Origin: Dactylonectria macrodidyma
Taxonomy: Eukaryota; Ascomycota; Sordariomycetes; Hypocreales; Nectriaceae
DNA length: 64,000 bases
NCBI GenBank assembly: GCA_020744425.1
Contig: JAGMUV010000011.1
Span: forward strand, 1,736,001 to 1,800,000
Direction: 5' to 3'
The translations under genes were made by a program, and so were the position numbers. Below the pieces are notes generated by a model. That model ran no database searches and was not told the DNA's origin. It saw only the letters and a list, made by a program, of their open reading frames with translations. The stretch's first letter is position 1, and the number at the start of each line of letters is the position of its first letter. Shown here piece by piece: positions 11,167 to 21,943 of the stretch.

Positions 11167-13337
11167 TGCGACCTAGATTGCATGGCCTTTCATGCAGGCT
11201 GAATATAGCACGATGGATAGTCGAGTGTATGTAGAAAGTCCAACGAAGTTCAGGGAGAACTCCAGGAACTCCAGAAGATTGTTTCAGGTGGGAAAGTTGG
11301 GAGCCCATTTTTCTATCAGAATTGAAGTGGCACAGCTAACTGGGTATCAAAGGTCTTGCCATTTCTGAGCTAACAAATTGACAAGACCCTGAAGTGGTGG
11401 TACAAGCGTGGCGCTACATCCTGCTGGGGTTGGTCATAACCTTGGATCTGATCAGCAACATATTGTATCCCTGTTATATGTTAGATTGTCACCAGCCTGA
11501 TCTTTGTTTTCAGCCATGAGTTCAACTTCAATAGGTCAATCTGTCCAGTAGTCATGCAGCAAGCTCGACTGACCACGATTGTGTGCCAACCGACCTGATC
11601 AGTTCTGCTGATCGTGTCCTCTTCACAAAGATAAACAACGATAGCCCTCCGCGTACTTATCTCACGTACCTCGCCGCGCCACGAGGGTTTTCAGCCGATT
11701 AATCTGGAACAGGAATTTCCAAGGATAAATTTCGGCGCATTAGCCCCCGATATTTTGAACTCTGTTGTGGCAGTGGTGTGCTATCCGAGCCGAATAGTGG
11801 TGCTTGCAGGGGTAAAAACATCCACAACGAATATCTCACCGCCCCAACATCGCAGACGACACACACATGTTACTATTCCAAAACTGGTAAGTATCGATGC
11901 TGGGAATATTCATAGTGTGTTTGCACAATCCGTGGTAGAGAGAAGCTAGAACGGGGGTTCCACAATCATTGCCACGGGTGGGAAAATGCCTCAGGACTCT
12001 TCAGCTTTTTATGCTCGCTCTCACTTCTAATTTTGAAGCGGCAAAACAATAACATAAAACCCTTATAGACATACAACGGGGAGTTCGTTGCATTACTACG
12101 TAATGTCCATCCTTACGGCTTTGCTGTCCTCCTATTTCCGAGAACTTTCACCCCCTACCTTTATAGTGGAGAAGAACAATCAAATGACCAAGAAATCCTT
12201 CTCTTCCACCCTTGCTAGATTCTCTGTCAACACCCTGCATTTTGTGGCGGTGACGCCCGGGGGCGAGGATGAAAGCAGGATTTGCTCCGTGTGAATGATC
12301 CACTATTGACCCTTTCTTTAAACTGCCACTGCATCTGACGTGTTCCTTCTTGGAAATGCATCTGGCGCTAATTTTGGCGCCAGGACGTCTTTGGAGTAGC
12401 CGCGGCAGTGAAATTGAGAGTTGCCACAACCTCATATGTCTTCCTCATGATCTTGAACTCTTGATCAACGCAAACTTCTTAACCATTTCCATCATCTTCA
12501 GGGGCTTCGTCCACTTGACACGATATTTCGCAGCTCAAAGCTCGAACGCTTCTGCTAGGTTGGATCACTAATTGACACAGGAACTCGATGTGCTTCCGTC
12601 GCCCCCTTCTATGTCGATCTCCGAACCCCTGTCGACCTTCGGCCGTAGCACCAACAGTCTCCCAGGATGAGACCAATCAGCTGCTTGAGAGTTCCGAGTA
12701 ATAGCAGAAACGCAAGAAGATATGTATTTAGCTTACAGAGGCCAGTCTTACTAGATGAAGACACGATCAGCCTACTACGTACTGACCAACTCGAATGTTG
12801 AACCACATATGTGGTTAGCTATTATGTCCACAAGGGCCCAGAGCAATCAAGGCTCCAAGGGAGTTGGAACCGAAAATCAGTTCTAGCACCTCTTCAGGCT
12901 GTTTTTGTCGTCCTTTGATGTCTACAAATCTTTCTCTCCATACACGTCCGGTATTGGTGTGGTTCGTTCTAACTCCCATGAAGCAGGGTTCATGCGCCAG
13001 CGCACGAATATCGTATGTCTTTCTTTACGCACACACTGAGACGCGGAGGATCTAGGACCCTGTCACCCAGATAAGAAAATTGACAACACCATACGCCGTA
13101 AAGGGGGGCGTTGCCGGGAATCTAACGCGGTTAAAGCGGGCGAAGCCGTGCCCCAGCAAGCAGTGATCAACCCCCATCTTAACTGTATCAAGATGCTCCT
13201 CCGTACGGCAGACGCGGCCTTTCTTTGACGTGACGGCCCAACGATCGTTCGACATGGTATAGAAGTATAAATGGGCGGAGGCTTCCAACGCTCGGACTCT
13301 GGTTCCATCATGTTGTAATTTCCCACCGTCGATCGTA
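11167..13337. other. Intergenic region with no recognised gene
   Basis: About 2.2 kb between the divergent HET and 561-aa genes. Open frames of 60-95 codons at 11755, 12088, 12148 and 12350 overlap one another on both strands, lack family motifs and do not chain through credible introns. A TATA box for the downstream gene lies at 13266. Confidence 0.45.
13266..13272 (+). promoter_or_regulatory. TATA box of the 561-aa gene
   Basis: TATAAAT, 66 bp upstream of the ATG at 13338. The spacing suits a fungal core promoter with a short leader and supports this ATG as the start. Confidence 0.55.
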
Positions 13338-15023
13338 ATGGCAAATCCTTGGTGTTCATCCTGGCCGCACCAGAGCTACTGGGGCGAGTTCTCCCTCAAA
13401 GGGCTCAAGATCAAAGTCAAACAACCGAAGAAAAACACCTTCCCTGGCCATCAAGCTAGGATTCCCTCGTACTTCTGGGGCAAGGGTTTTCGGAACCGAC
13501 TCAGGAGGCTGCTAGGCCGGAAGCCACAACAGAAGTCTTTCCCAATTCATACAGGCTATTCGGAAGCGAGAAGTCTGATTGGCCATGGCACCGCGGCAGA
13601 TTTGGAAAATCTGTCCCTACAGGCTCGAAACCTGATCATCCAGATATTCGGGGACAATGATGATGTGTCAGAACCTTTACCCCTTGACGAAGCTGTATCC
13701 TTGCCGTCCCCAGAATCGGGACCCAGACTAGTCCACCTGCAGCTCTCGCTTGAACTTCAGCGCTGGAAAGAGTCTCAACATGCGATCGGCAACGTCTTAC
13801 CACCAAAAGGCGCTGGGTTACGCCAGGCATCGGACACAATACTCAGAACCTTTCAAGCGGCGAATTGGCCTGAGGCCTTGAAGACGAACAATGCACTGTT
13901 TGGCTGCGGGATCGCCAGCTTGCTGATGGGCGCTGCCGATGCGCCAACCATGTTCTCCAACTATGTGACCGACATGGCCTTTTACTATGAACATGGTTAT
14001 AACTACCTCTTTCCATCACTGGAGCCTCTATTGGACAAGGGCTTGTTGGATCCGTACGCTTTACGGACCCTGGGGGGACGCCAACGACGAGACGGCGTCT
14101 CCGTAGGCAAGCGGTACATTCAAGGCAAAATTGCACTAGAGAAACAACACAAGACACACTTGAAGAACCGGTCAGCGCGGCTCAACCGACGTGCAGCACA
14201 GATCATGTCCCTGTCAGAAAGCAGCCTGTTAGGCATGGCGGCCGAAGCGACGGCGCGCGGTTTCGACCCGGCGGCTGTCATGAGTGACTTGGTGTTCAGC
14301 TCGCCTGGTACCGACGTCGTCGACGTTGGGTGCGACCTGGTGAATTCAGAGGTGATGAACTCATTTCTGAATGTCACGGACATTACAGATTCTGGTGTCG
14401 TAACAGAGGAGGCACTGCGCAAGGTGTACGACGCCTATGCTGTGACGGGGGCCAGGATGTTGACTCAGAGGTGGCACGAGCCGGTGGCGAGGATGTCCGC
14501 AGCCTTATATACATGGCACATCCAAAATGATCGGCACATGTTCTTTCGCCGTGCAGTTCTCGGCTGGCCTAAGGCTCGGAAGACGCCTGCGCAGCCTCAG
14601 TGCGAGGCAGACTTTGACGAAGTGTTCGACGAACAATACCACACGACAGGCTTCTGCCGGCCTCTTGATCCTAAATATGCGTGTAACGGCCAAGACACCT
14701 GCAACCACGTTCAGGAATTTCTGCATCGCAACCACAAGGAGCCGCTGCTTGGTGAGCTTTGGCAGTTCCTTGTCATTGGCCCACTACAGTACGTCAGGGG
14801 TGGCAGGGTTGATGAGCAGCATGAGTACGATTTAGCCGAGGGATCGCGGTTGCGAATGGCCAGTCTTTACTCCCGGGGCTTGGTGCTTGAAATGGTTTGG
14901 GTCATTGCACACGCGAGCCATCATGCTTGGCAGGTGAATTTTCTCTTTGAGGCTGCCATGTTCGGAAGCATACTTGACGGAGGTACACTGGTTGGCAAGC
15001 TTGATAGACAGGAAGAGATGTAG
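13338..15023 (+). CDS. Uncharacterised intronless 561-aa protein
   Basis: I do not recognise this family. It is a single open frame of 561 aa with no signal peptide or membrane segment, so probably cytosolic. The first 80 residues are basic, with several Lys/Arg clusters. The middle has a mixed helical pattern with DMAFYYEHGYNYLF and KNRSARLNRRAAQIMSLS. An acidic patch VVDVGCDLVNSE comes next, then VYDAYAVTGARM and WHIQNDRHMFFRRAVLGW. A Cys/His-containing stretch follows: YHTTGFCRP, KYACNGQDTCNHVQEFLHRNHKE. The C-terminus, WVIAHASHHAWQVNFLFEAA, looks helical. The spaced Asp/Asn/Glu residues are faintly like metal-binding motifs of helical class I terpenoid synthases, but I found no DDxxD or clear NSE motif, so this is only a thought. 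Codon use looks normal, indicating a living gene. A TATA box sits 66 bp upstream. Confidence 0.8.
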   Translation: MANPWCSSWPHQSYWGEFSLKGLKIKVKQPKKNTFPGHQARIPSYFWGKGFRNRLRRLLGRKPQQKSFPIHTGYSEARSLIGHGTAADLENLSLQARNLIIQIFGDNDDVSEPLPLDEAVSLPSPESGPRLVHLQLSLELQRWKESQHAIGNVLPPKGAGLRQASDTILRTFQAANWPEALKTNNALFGCGIASLLMGAADAPTMFSNYVTDMAFYYEHGYNYLFPSLEPLLDKGLLDPYALRTLGGRQRRDGVSVGKRYIQGKIALEKQHKTHLKNRSARLNRRAAQIMSLSESSLLGMAAEATARGFDPAAVMSDLVFSSPGTDVVDVGCDLVNSEVMNSFLNVTDITDSGVVTEEALRKVYDAYAVTGARMLTQRWHEPVARMSAALYTWHIQNDRHMFFRRAVLGWPKARKTPAQPQCEADFDEVFDEQYHTTGFCRPLDPKYACNGQDTCNHVQEFLHRNHKEPLLGELWQFLVIGPLQYVRGGRVDEQHEYDLAEGSRLRMASLYSRGLVLEMVWVIAHASHHAWQVNFLFEAAMFGSILDGGTLVGKLDRQEEM

Positions 15024-15066
15024 CTGTTGCATGTTTGGTTGATGTGTCCCGTGGAGAAATTCTCAT

Positions 15067-15306
15067 TTATTCTTTTCGCTTCAAGCCAAGCTCCTCCCAG
15101 ATTCTCGAATGCTCTTGAGTGTTGTATGGCATCTCTGTGAAAAGTATCACTCTGGCAATTGTTTCAAGTACCTATTGACTGTAGGTGCCAGGCCATTGTT
15201 TCATGAGCCGAGCGTAGATCTCGTGGAGTGAGCTGTCGTCAAATCCGGCCTTCTCATCCACACCCTTTATTCGTCTAGGGATATTGCTAGAAGAGACAAA
15301 AGTGTG
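15067..15306 (-). pseudogene. 3' fragment of an unidentified gene with one in-frame stop
   Basis: On the minus strand one frame reads for about 80 codons, broken only by a TAG. Pieces include RRIKGVDEKAGFDDSSLHEI, YARLMKQWPGTYSQ, stop, then VLETIARVILFTEMPYNTQ and WEELGLKRKE before TAA. The composition is protein-like rather than random, and the TAG could come from TGG or CAG. No family is recognised. It is tail-to-tail with the 561-aa gene. Confidence 0.35.
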
Positions 15307-16018
15307 AAAAGAATTGCTTCATGGCCACTGGAATGACAGCCTGTAATGGGTTAGGTCAACGGACTTGTCCAATCAAGCATCGGGCTGGTTGATGCTCAGC
15401 GCTGTTAATTGCCGGATTGGGCAGTCCGCCGGCTGACGCTGAGGATGTAGATACGAGGCAGTCGGGTCTCACTCAAACCTTTAGTCCAGCACCTCAATCC
15501 CATAAGGCGATTTTAGAGACAAACAAATTAGTAAACGTGGACAAATGGTCCTTTATTATTCTTTCCTTCCTTCAAACCGTTCTTACTTAGTGGTCTTGTC
15601 CATCTTCATTACTAGGACGAAATGGGACGAAGAAAACACTTAGACACTCTAAGAACACGAAGAGTCTCAAGAACAATTTATAAAGCCTGTTAAAAATATC
15701 GAGAATCCCCAAACTAAGAAGCACTTCGGCGCCAGTACTGACGAGGATGTTGGAAATATCTGAGCAAGGGTAGGCGATGCAAGTAACTAATAGCATACTC
15801 TCAACTTTGACATGACTTGTCATAGCGGAGAGGAAGATAGCTGGTAACAAAGACTTCTATACTATTGTTCGAAACTTCGTATTACAAAATTAAGAAATGG
15901 GGCTCTGTGATACCAAGATGAAGCTTTCTTCAGTCTATTTCAATGACTAAAACGAACGTGATACATTGCATGCCAAGAGGTTACTATAATACACGTAAGA
16001 TTCTCTTCACCCGAAATT
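15307..16018. other. Intergenic; one weak hydrophobic small ORF
   Basis: A minus-strand frame at 15850-15587 (87 codons) is rich in Leu, Phe and Val, ending in a membrane-like segment (LFLRLFVFLECLSVFFV). It has no promoter that I can point to and no family match. It is recorded only as a possibility. Confidence 0.25.
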
Positions 16019-16606
16019 CTAAGACTGAACAAATCCGCAGCCATTGTTTCCATTTGCATTCGCAACTGCAACCGCGGCACAAGCCCCATTCGCGGTGCCA
16101 GCACGACCCGCGCAGCAGGTTGAGGCACAGTCAGCGTCAGAGAAACACTGCCCAGTGATAAACTGTAGTCCATTGCCCAAGCCAACATTCTCGGCCCCCG
16201 CTGCGTCTGCATCAATTGAGCCAGAGCCTATCGGGGTCTCAGTTGCCACTGGGGTTGTGACGGAAACGGAGATAGAGATGGCTGAAGCTGTCGGTGTTAC
16301 AGCAAGTTGCCCGTCAGAGCTGAAGCCACAGCCCTGTTTGCCTTGTTCGTTGGCCGCTGCTCGAGCAGAGCACACGCCGCTGCCCCTCAACGTGGCGCAG
16401 CATCCGCTTCCACAATCCGCATCGCTAAGACATGCTCCAGTGATGAATTGAAGGCCCTGGCCATTGCCAATGTTCTTGTCACCCGAAGGATCAGCTGGCA
16501 GCGCAAGAACACCAACGAGAACTGGCTCGGTTAGTAAGAGACATGGATGGAAAAGAAATTTCGCTTTCTTACATGGGAAAGCGATGGCTAGAGATAATTG
16601 CACCAT
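16019..16606 (-). CDS. Secreted Cys-rich protein with two BAS2-like modules
   Basis: Two exons, 16606-16573 and 16521-16019, encode 178 aa. Splicing the 51-nt intron (GTAAGA donor, CTAAC branch, GCCAG acceptor) creates a good signal peptide, MVQLSLAIAFPFLVGVLALP. The mature protein has two copies of one module. Each starts with G.GLQFITG, then C-SDADC-CC-C and ends GCGF, so six Cys per copy and twelve in all. This is the pattern of the biotrophy-associated secreted protein BAS2 of Magnaporthe and its many fungal relatives, which normally have one module. A Thr/Ser/Val-rich linker joins the copies. Likely extracellular and disulfide-bonded; the function of the family is poorly known, and BAS2 itself is expressed in plant infection. 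The intron has no stop and is a multiple of three, so retention would keep the frame while disrupting the signal peptide. Confidence 0.85.
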   Translation of the reverse strand: MVQLSLAIAFPCKKAKFLFHPCLLLTEPVLVGVLALPADPSGDKNIGNGQGLQFITGACLSDADCGSGCCATLRGSGVCSARAAANEQGKQGCGFSSDGQLAVTPTASAISISVSVTTPVATETPIGSGSIDADAAGAENVGLGNGLQFITGQCFSDADCASTCCAGRAGTANGACAAVAVANANGNNGCGFVQS

Positions 16607-17540
16607 GATGGAGTCTGATATATGTTGAGGCGTCAATTTTAATGCCCAAAGAGTCGTTGAGAATGAAAAATGAAAGGTGGTGACTGGAAGAACTTGTTGA
16701 AAAAGAATTGACTGAGACTGATGAAAGCTTTAAGTATTCCAGAGTTTGCGCATAGGGGCTGTGTATTTTTATCAACGAGTCGCCACAGACTCAAGTCGGC
16801 ACCGTAGCCTGTTCTCATGTAACGTTAACCATCCCCAATGAGATGCAGCGTGGCCCGACACCGATCGCAAACATGTCACCGGATCTAATCCTGCCGGACT
16901 CGCGAAACGCCGTCAGAAATGCCCGGACCTATGTCATCTGGTTTTTAACCGCCTAGTGTATTCTTGTTCAGCTGCGCGCTGGTGCATGTCACGTTTCAGC
17001 CCCAGTTTGGTGTTCCACCCGCCCCTGATTTACCAGTGTTTGATGATGACCAACTGCATCCTCACGATCGCCCTTGTTTCGTGTTTTTTATTATTTCTTT
17101 TTTAATTCGTATTTCAGAACTACCATGGGAGGCTGCCACATGATTGAGTCCTCGGGACCGCTTCATGTTGCCGAGGCTCAGCAGAAGCTCAGGTTTTACA
17201 GAGCTTCCACCCCTTGGAGATCAATATGACACGGGCTACAATGGACGGAAGATCGCACGATGTAGATACCTAGATGTGAATTTACTTCAATTCAAGAAGA
17301 GTGAGGCGTCTGACCCCCGGTCTGTGAGATTTATTACCCTTAACTGTAGCCGCAGATGACAGAATAAAAGATTTAATTTGGGTTGTGATCGATAAAACAC
17401 GGCATATGTCAAAAAAAAAAAAAAAAGCAGTTAAAGATGTCGCGACAGATGGTCGCAAAAGAAAACATACAATCTTGGTCGCCTAAATCACCTTCTCCAA
17501 GCTATAGCCCCTAATTACGAAAGCAATGAACCCCTCACCG
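16607..17540. other. Intergenic; promoter of the BAS2-like gene
   Basis: The part next to 16606 is the leader and promoter of the minus-strand BAS2-like gene, with a CT-rich leader and a GATAAAAATA TATA-like word near 16768. A run of 17 A lies near 17410. A 71-codon frame at 17144 has no motif. Confidence 0.4.
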
Positions 17541-19691
17541 CTAGTCGTCGTAACTCACCGTGGTCTCGCCCACCTGCTTCCCCTTGTACAGCGCCTTCCA
17601 TAATATGACATCCGCCTTCAAAGTAGCTTGAAGCTCAAAGTCAATCTCCCAGTATTCTTCGCCATTCGGCTTTCTCGCCTTGGGTAGTGTCTTCAGGTCG
17701 ATGTCTGACAAGTCACCACGGACCCGGCAGACGATAACAGCAGCTAATAGCTGTGAGATGGAACATTGGGCAATCAGCTGGAACTAATGGGAGAACTTAC
17801 AGTCATCGGCAAACCTCTTCGGCGCAGAGTCTTCGGAGCAACCCACCAGCACCGCGGATATGGATCGGTCCTCGCCAGCCGTGAAGTGGGAACAGACACG
17901 GATACTCAACGTCTTGGGGTTGTTACCTTCGGGGAGGCGGTCACCTTTCTCGATGAGCCAGTTCATTTGGCCTTTCGCATATTTGCGACCAGTGTACTCA
18001 TCGATGTAGGCATCGTCCTCATGATGGATTCCTGCAATGTATGGCGTGCTAGTCGGCGTACCGTAGAACTTACGTGCGAGGCGGACGGTTACCAATCCAT
18101 CCCCACTAGTCTCCAAACCGCGGCAGACAGCACCGCGAGCGACGGCCGACCAACTAGAACGGATTGCTTCTGTCAGTTCCCGCAAATTCAATTCACAATA
18201 AAGAACCAGGGCATGGGGCTTACGGGTTCTTAGGCCGTCTAGTCTGGATCCCTCGAGCCTGGGCATATTCCTCGATCTTCTTGTACAAATATGCATTCCG
18301 GCCAAACCCACCTACCACGATCACCATCTTTGGTTTGCCAAGACCTGCTTTCATGACTGAAGCAACCTGGCCATCGATGAGCTCAAGCGTTCGATTAACG
18401 CAAGGATCGAATAGCTTTTTCATTTGGTCGCTAATAGCAAACACCTTGTTAGCGGAGAGTCCTTTGCTATTTCATCTAGGGTCTGACGGTTATTGGAGAC
18501 CTACGTTTTGAGACTGAGCACTTGATCTTCAATGTTGAGGCTCTCTTCATCTTTGATGTTGCATTCTTTTGGAAGGCGAACCTCCATGTCGTCGTCTTCC
18601 CCGTCAAATCGGAATTTGTTTTCTTCAAACTGGGACATCATTTGGCTTCCGTGACGCTTTCTCTGATCTGGGATTTTCTTGAAGCGATCGGACCCAATCC
18701 ACTGCTCCAACCAGGCCAGGAACTCCTATAAATGCGCACCAAGAATGAGCCCTCAACTTGGCTTGTCAGGGAGATGAAGTACACCTACCTTTTCGACGTA
18801 TGTGGCTCCGCACTTATCACCTGTGCCCACGGCCGCTTCCTCAACCCTGAACACTGGATGAACCTGGGTAATCTTGTACGAGATCAGATCGACTGTTCCA
18901 CCGCCACAATCCGTTAGCACCAGAACATCGCCGACTTCGAGGTCAGCGCTGTTCGACCCTCGCATCATTCCTATCATTTCCGCCATAGACTTCAGGGTGT
19001 AGATGGCAGCGGCTTCAGGCTCAGTCACCATGCAAATCTGGCCCTTGGGTCCAATGAAGTTAGCTCTCTGCACCGCCTTCAAGGTCTGGTCTTTAGCTCG
19101 TTCCGACCATACTGCTGGAACTGTCACAACTAGCTCCTTCTTCATAGAATCCAGCATCGCAGGACCGTACTCAGTTTCCAAGTGTTTCCACGTGTGTTCT
19201 CGCACCCGAGACAGATAGTCCGCCACGAGGTCGACGGGGCTTTTGCCAGGATACTCGGGCGGGCTATTGTCACCATCTATGACATCGTCCAGATCCAACC
19301 CCCCCATATTCGATGTGAGGAAGGCTAGGAGCAGACGGAAATTGGCGGAACCCTTCATTTTCTCGTCTAATTTGAGCTTCATCAATGCATGAACGGTACC
19401 CTTTGAGTCGGGCCTGATACGATTGCCCCACGTCACATTCGCTGTAGGTGGTGGATCGTAGCAGATGCGAGATGGAACCTTTGCGTTGGTGTTGTTGGAG
19501 CCTGATGTGCCAGGCCACGAGTCAACGAGTCGAATCTCGCTGGTACCTTTCTGTGCCGCGGTATCATCGCAGTAGGCAACGCCCCTGCTCAGTTTTCAGC
19601 AAAATGCCACTACCGACTATCCGAAAGACAGGAGACCGCGGACTTACGTATAGGTTGTACCAAAATCTAAACCAATGACGAGGGTAGCCAT
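17541..19691 (-). CDS. HSPA12-like Hsp70-family ATPase
   Basis: Six exons: 19691-19648, 19584-18789, 18725-18505, 18430-18224, 18153-17801 and 17743-17541, encoding 607 aa. All three Hsp70/actin nucleotide-binding signatures are present: phosphate 1 VIGLDFGTTYTGVAYC at the N-terminus, phosphate 2 LVLTDCGGGTVDLISY, and adenosine MVIVVGGFGRNAYL. VTVPAVWSERAKDQT and MVTEPEAAAIYTL are further typical blocks. There is no EEVD tail or classical beta-sandwich peptide-binding domain; instead NPWSAVARGAV and a variable C-terminus follow, as in HSPA12-like proteins that are multiplied in ascomycetes. The role is unknown; ATP-dependent binding of a partner is likely. A 42-nt stop-free segment in exon 5 has intron-like ends but is kept as coding because it holds the conserved R.FYG. 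It is divergently paired with the gene at 20353. Confidence 0.85.
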
Positions 19692-20352
19692 CTTGAGGCT
19701 CTTGTCATGTAATACAACGAATTGACAACTGGGGACTTATACAGCGGTAATTGGAGTATAATGCTTCCGAGAAGTTCTTGGAGAAATCGAAATCGATCGC
19801 AGAGTACGTGAAGAAAACCGGAGCTGAAGACTCGAGAAAGGTAAGTGGGCGGTCACCCCATTCCCTTAACTCCTACAGAAATCAGGCTGCGTTGTCCACC
19901 CTCTTCGAGCGTTGGCAACCGCGCTACTTTTACGCCCTTCAGCCATCGGCATGGTCTAGACCCATGCGACATATGCAAGCCTCATCACACACGACAGTGC
20001 TACCTTTACGCCAGCCAGCTATGAGCTAGGTCTAGATTCGTCCATTATACTTCAACCCTCGTCACATGCGATGGCACTTCTAATAGTTTGAGGGATTTTC
20101 AAGCTTCTACCGTGGGGTGCTCGTATTTTGTGCCGAATGATGACGATTCTTGAGCCGCAAGGCACACCAAAGTTCAACTTTCCTTGACTACGTGGGTCGC
20201 GCACCGATTATGAGCCTCTGTGCCCATCTTCCTCTACCTTGGATGGACTCCATCTCAAGTGCCGAGGGACATTACGCTATCGCTTGCGATCTCCCATTCC
20301 TCTTCACTTCATTTGTGTGCCACATTAGGTTCTCTTCATCACTATCGAAGCT
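19692..20352. promoter_or_regulatory. Shared upstream region of a divergent gene pair
   Basis: This 661-bp space separates the starts of the Hsp70-like gene (minus) and the 485-aa gene (plus), so it must carry both promoters. Two similar stretches, CAACCGCGCTACTTTTACGCC near 19917 and GTGCTACCTTTACGCCAGCC near 19998, repeat a CTAC-TTTACGCC word and both are followed by a TCTAGA/TCTAGATT-like element. No clear TATA box is seen. Confidence 0.45.
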
Positions 20353-21943
20353 ATGGGCGGCGGAAGCAATAAAAAAAACAATGGAAAGAACAGAAGGGCG
20401 CCCGGGACTAAGGTACGCATTCAGCGTATATCTCATGTCTCGTTCGAGATGGACACATTAACCTTGGGCGATGTAGCAACCGAAACGAGAGCCATCTGGT
20501 GCGGAATCCACTACCACCAATGATGACGAGCGACCCGAGGTCCGACCAGAGTCCGGGTCTCACGAACAGAAAGATCTCGAGGAGAACAACAACGTCCGAG
20601 ACGAGGAATACATCCAGGAGAACGGAGAACCCAGAGATAAACGAGAGCTCTCCAATCAAAGCGAACGATTAGAGATGGATCACAGTGGCAACTTAGAGGA
20701 TGGGCGCGAGATATCGAAACATTCAGAGCGATCCCGCGAGGAATCATCGTCTCGGAACCCCCTCCAGGATGGCCCTGCTACCCATCATTACCGCCACCGA
20801 CGTCCACACCAAGAAACATCTCCACCAGGCAGCATGGTTGTACCACTTCTCCAAGCCATGGATGTGCAGGATGTGAGTGCCGCAATTGAGGTCTGGGACG
20901 AGACCCGCCTTGAGCTCAAGGCCTTGCGCGAGACCGTAAGTATGCTGGAAAACGCCCAGCGCGAAGCCCTCACATTTGTGGATCGTTTCCATCCGACCAT
21001 GGATCAGGAATTTGAAGTTCTTTTCCAGAATCTGAATAGTGTCATCGGCCCTCTCGTCAAGGAAAAGCCGTTCCTCGGGTTGGCACAAGAGGATCCACTG
21101 CGAAGCTGGGACGAAGGCGCTTTCTTTGTCGGGTCCATCAGTCGAGAGCTTCGCAGCGACCCGGGCTACATTGTTGAGTCAAACAACAGCAAAGTCTACC
21201 TGAAGCTTCTGTTGTACCACACCATCTGGAAATTCTTAGACGAGAACTTATTCGATAGTTCCAAGCCATTCGAAGCCTATTCCAACATCCCTTTGGTGGA
21301 CAAATATGTGCATAACTCTTTTCGCCGCTTGTTCTACTCTGATGGTAGGTTTTTGACGTCAAAGTGATGGAGAAGCGTTGTTATTAAGGTCGATGTACTA
21401 ATTTTGTATGTAGAGGCGTCAGACAGTTGTCTTCCTCCCAATGAAGAGGCAGCTAGATGGCGTTCTTCTACTGTCGCCCGGCTTGACATTCTTGACGACG
21501 ACGAGGGGAGGCAGAACAAGGTCAAAGAACTCATTTCTGACTTTTCCAAGTGGGTTCACGAGAAGATGGCCTACGGGAAGACGGTGCAAGATGCAGAAGA
21601 CTTGTTCAACCTAGAGCCGAAGTTGGGCAAGTATCTGGGGACCGTCTTCAAGACAGCTGTTGGCCTAGCGCGGCTGATTGCTCAGCAGCGAGCTTTCTTT
21701 TGCCTCCGGATGCCAGATCTCCACGAGCCAGACCTCAGAAGAATGAACCCTACACTGATGACGACTCTAGGAAGTACCGGCGTGAGACTTGGGAACTCGG
21801 ATGAGGCGGATGGAGAGGCCGAGGGACAAGTCATGTTTTGCGCGTCACCCATGTTGGTCAAGTGGGGGAACGGGCAGGGGACGAACTTTCAGGAAGCGAC
21901 AATTCTGGTCAAATCATTTGTGCAGATATTTGAGAAGTCTTAA
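20353..21943 (+). CDS. Uncharacterised 485-aa protein, divergent partner of the Hsp70-like gene
   Basis: Three exons, 20353-20412, 20477-21344 and 21414-21943, encode 485 aa. The first exon is basic (MGGGSNKKNNGKNRRAPGTK). About 130 residues of charged, disordered sequence rich in Glu, Ser, Arg and Asn follow. From about residue 145 the chain becomes folded: LETVSML-type heptads (LRETVSMLENAQREALTFVD) suggest a short coiled coil, then DRFHPTMDQEFEVLFQNLN, YLKLLLYHTIWKFLDENLFD and, after intron 2, DLFNLEPKLGKYLG and VGLARLIAQQRAFFCLRMPD. I do not recognise the family. There is no membrane segment or signal peptide. The ATG at 20675 is internal because the frame is open and spliced upstream. 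Sharing an upstream region with the Hsp70-like gene hints at co-expression; a client or co-factor role is only a guess. Confidence 0.75.
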
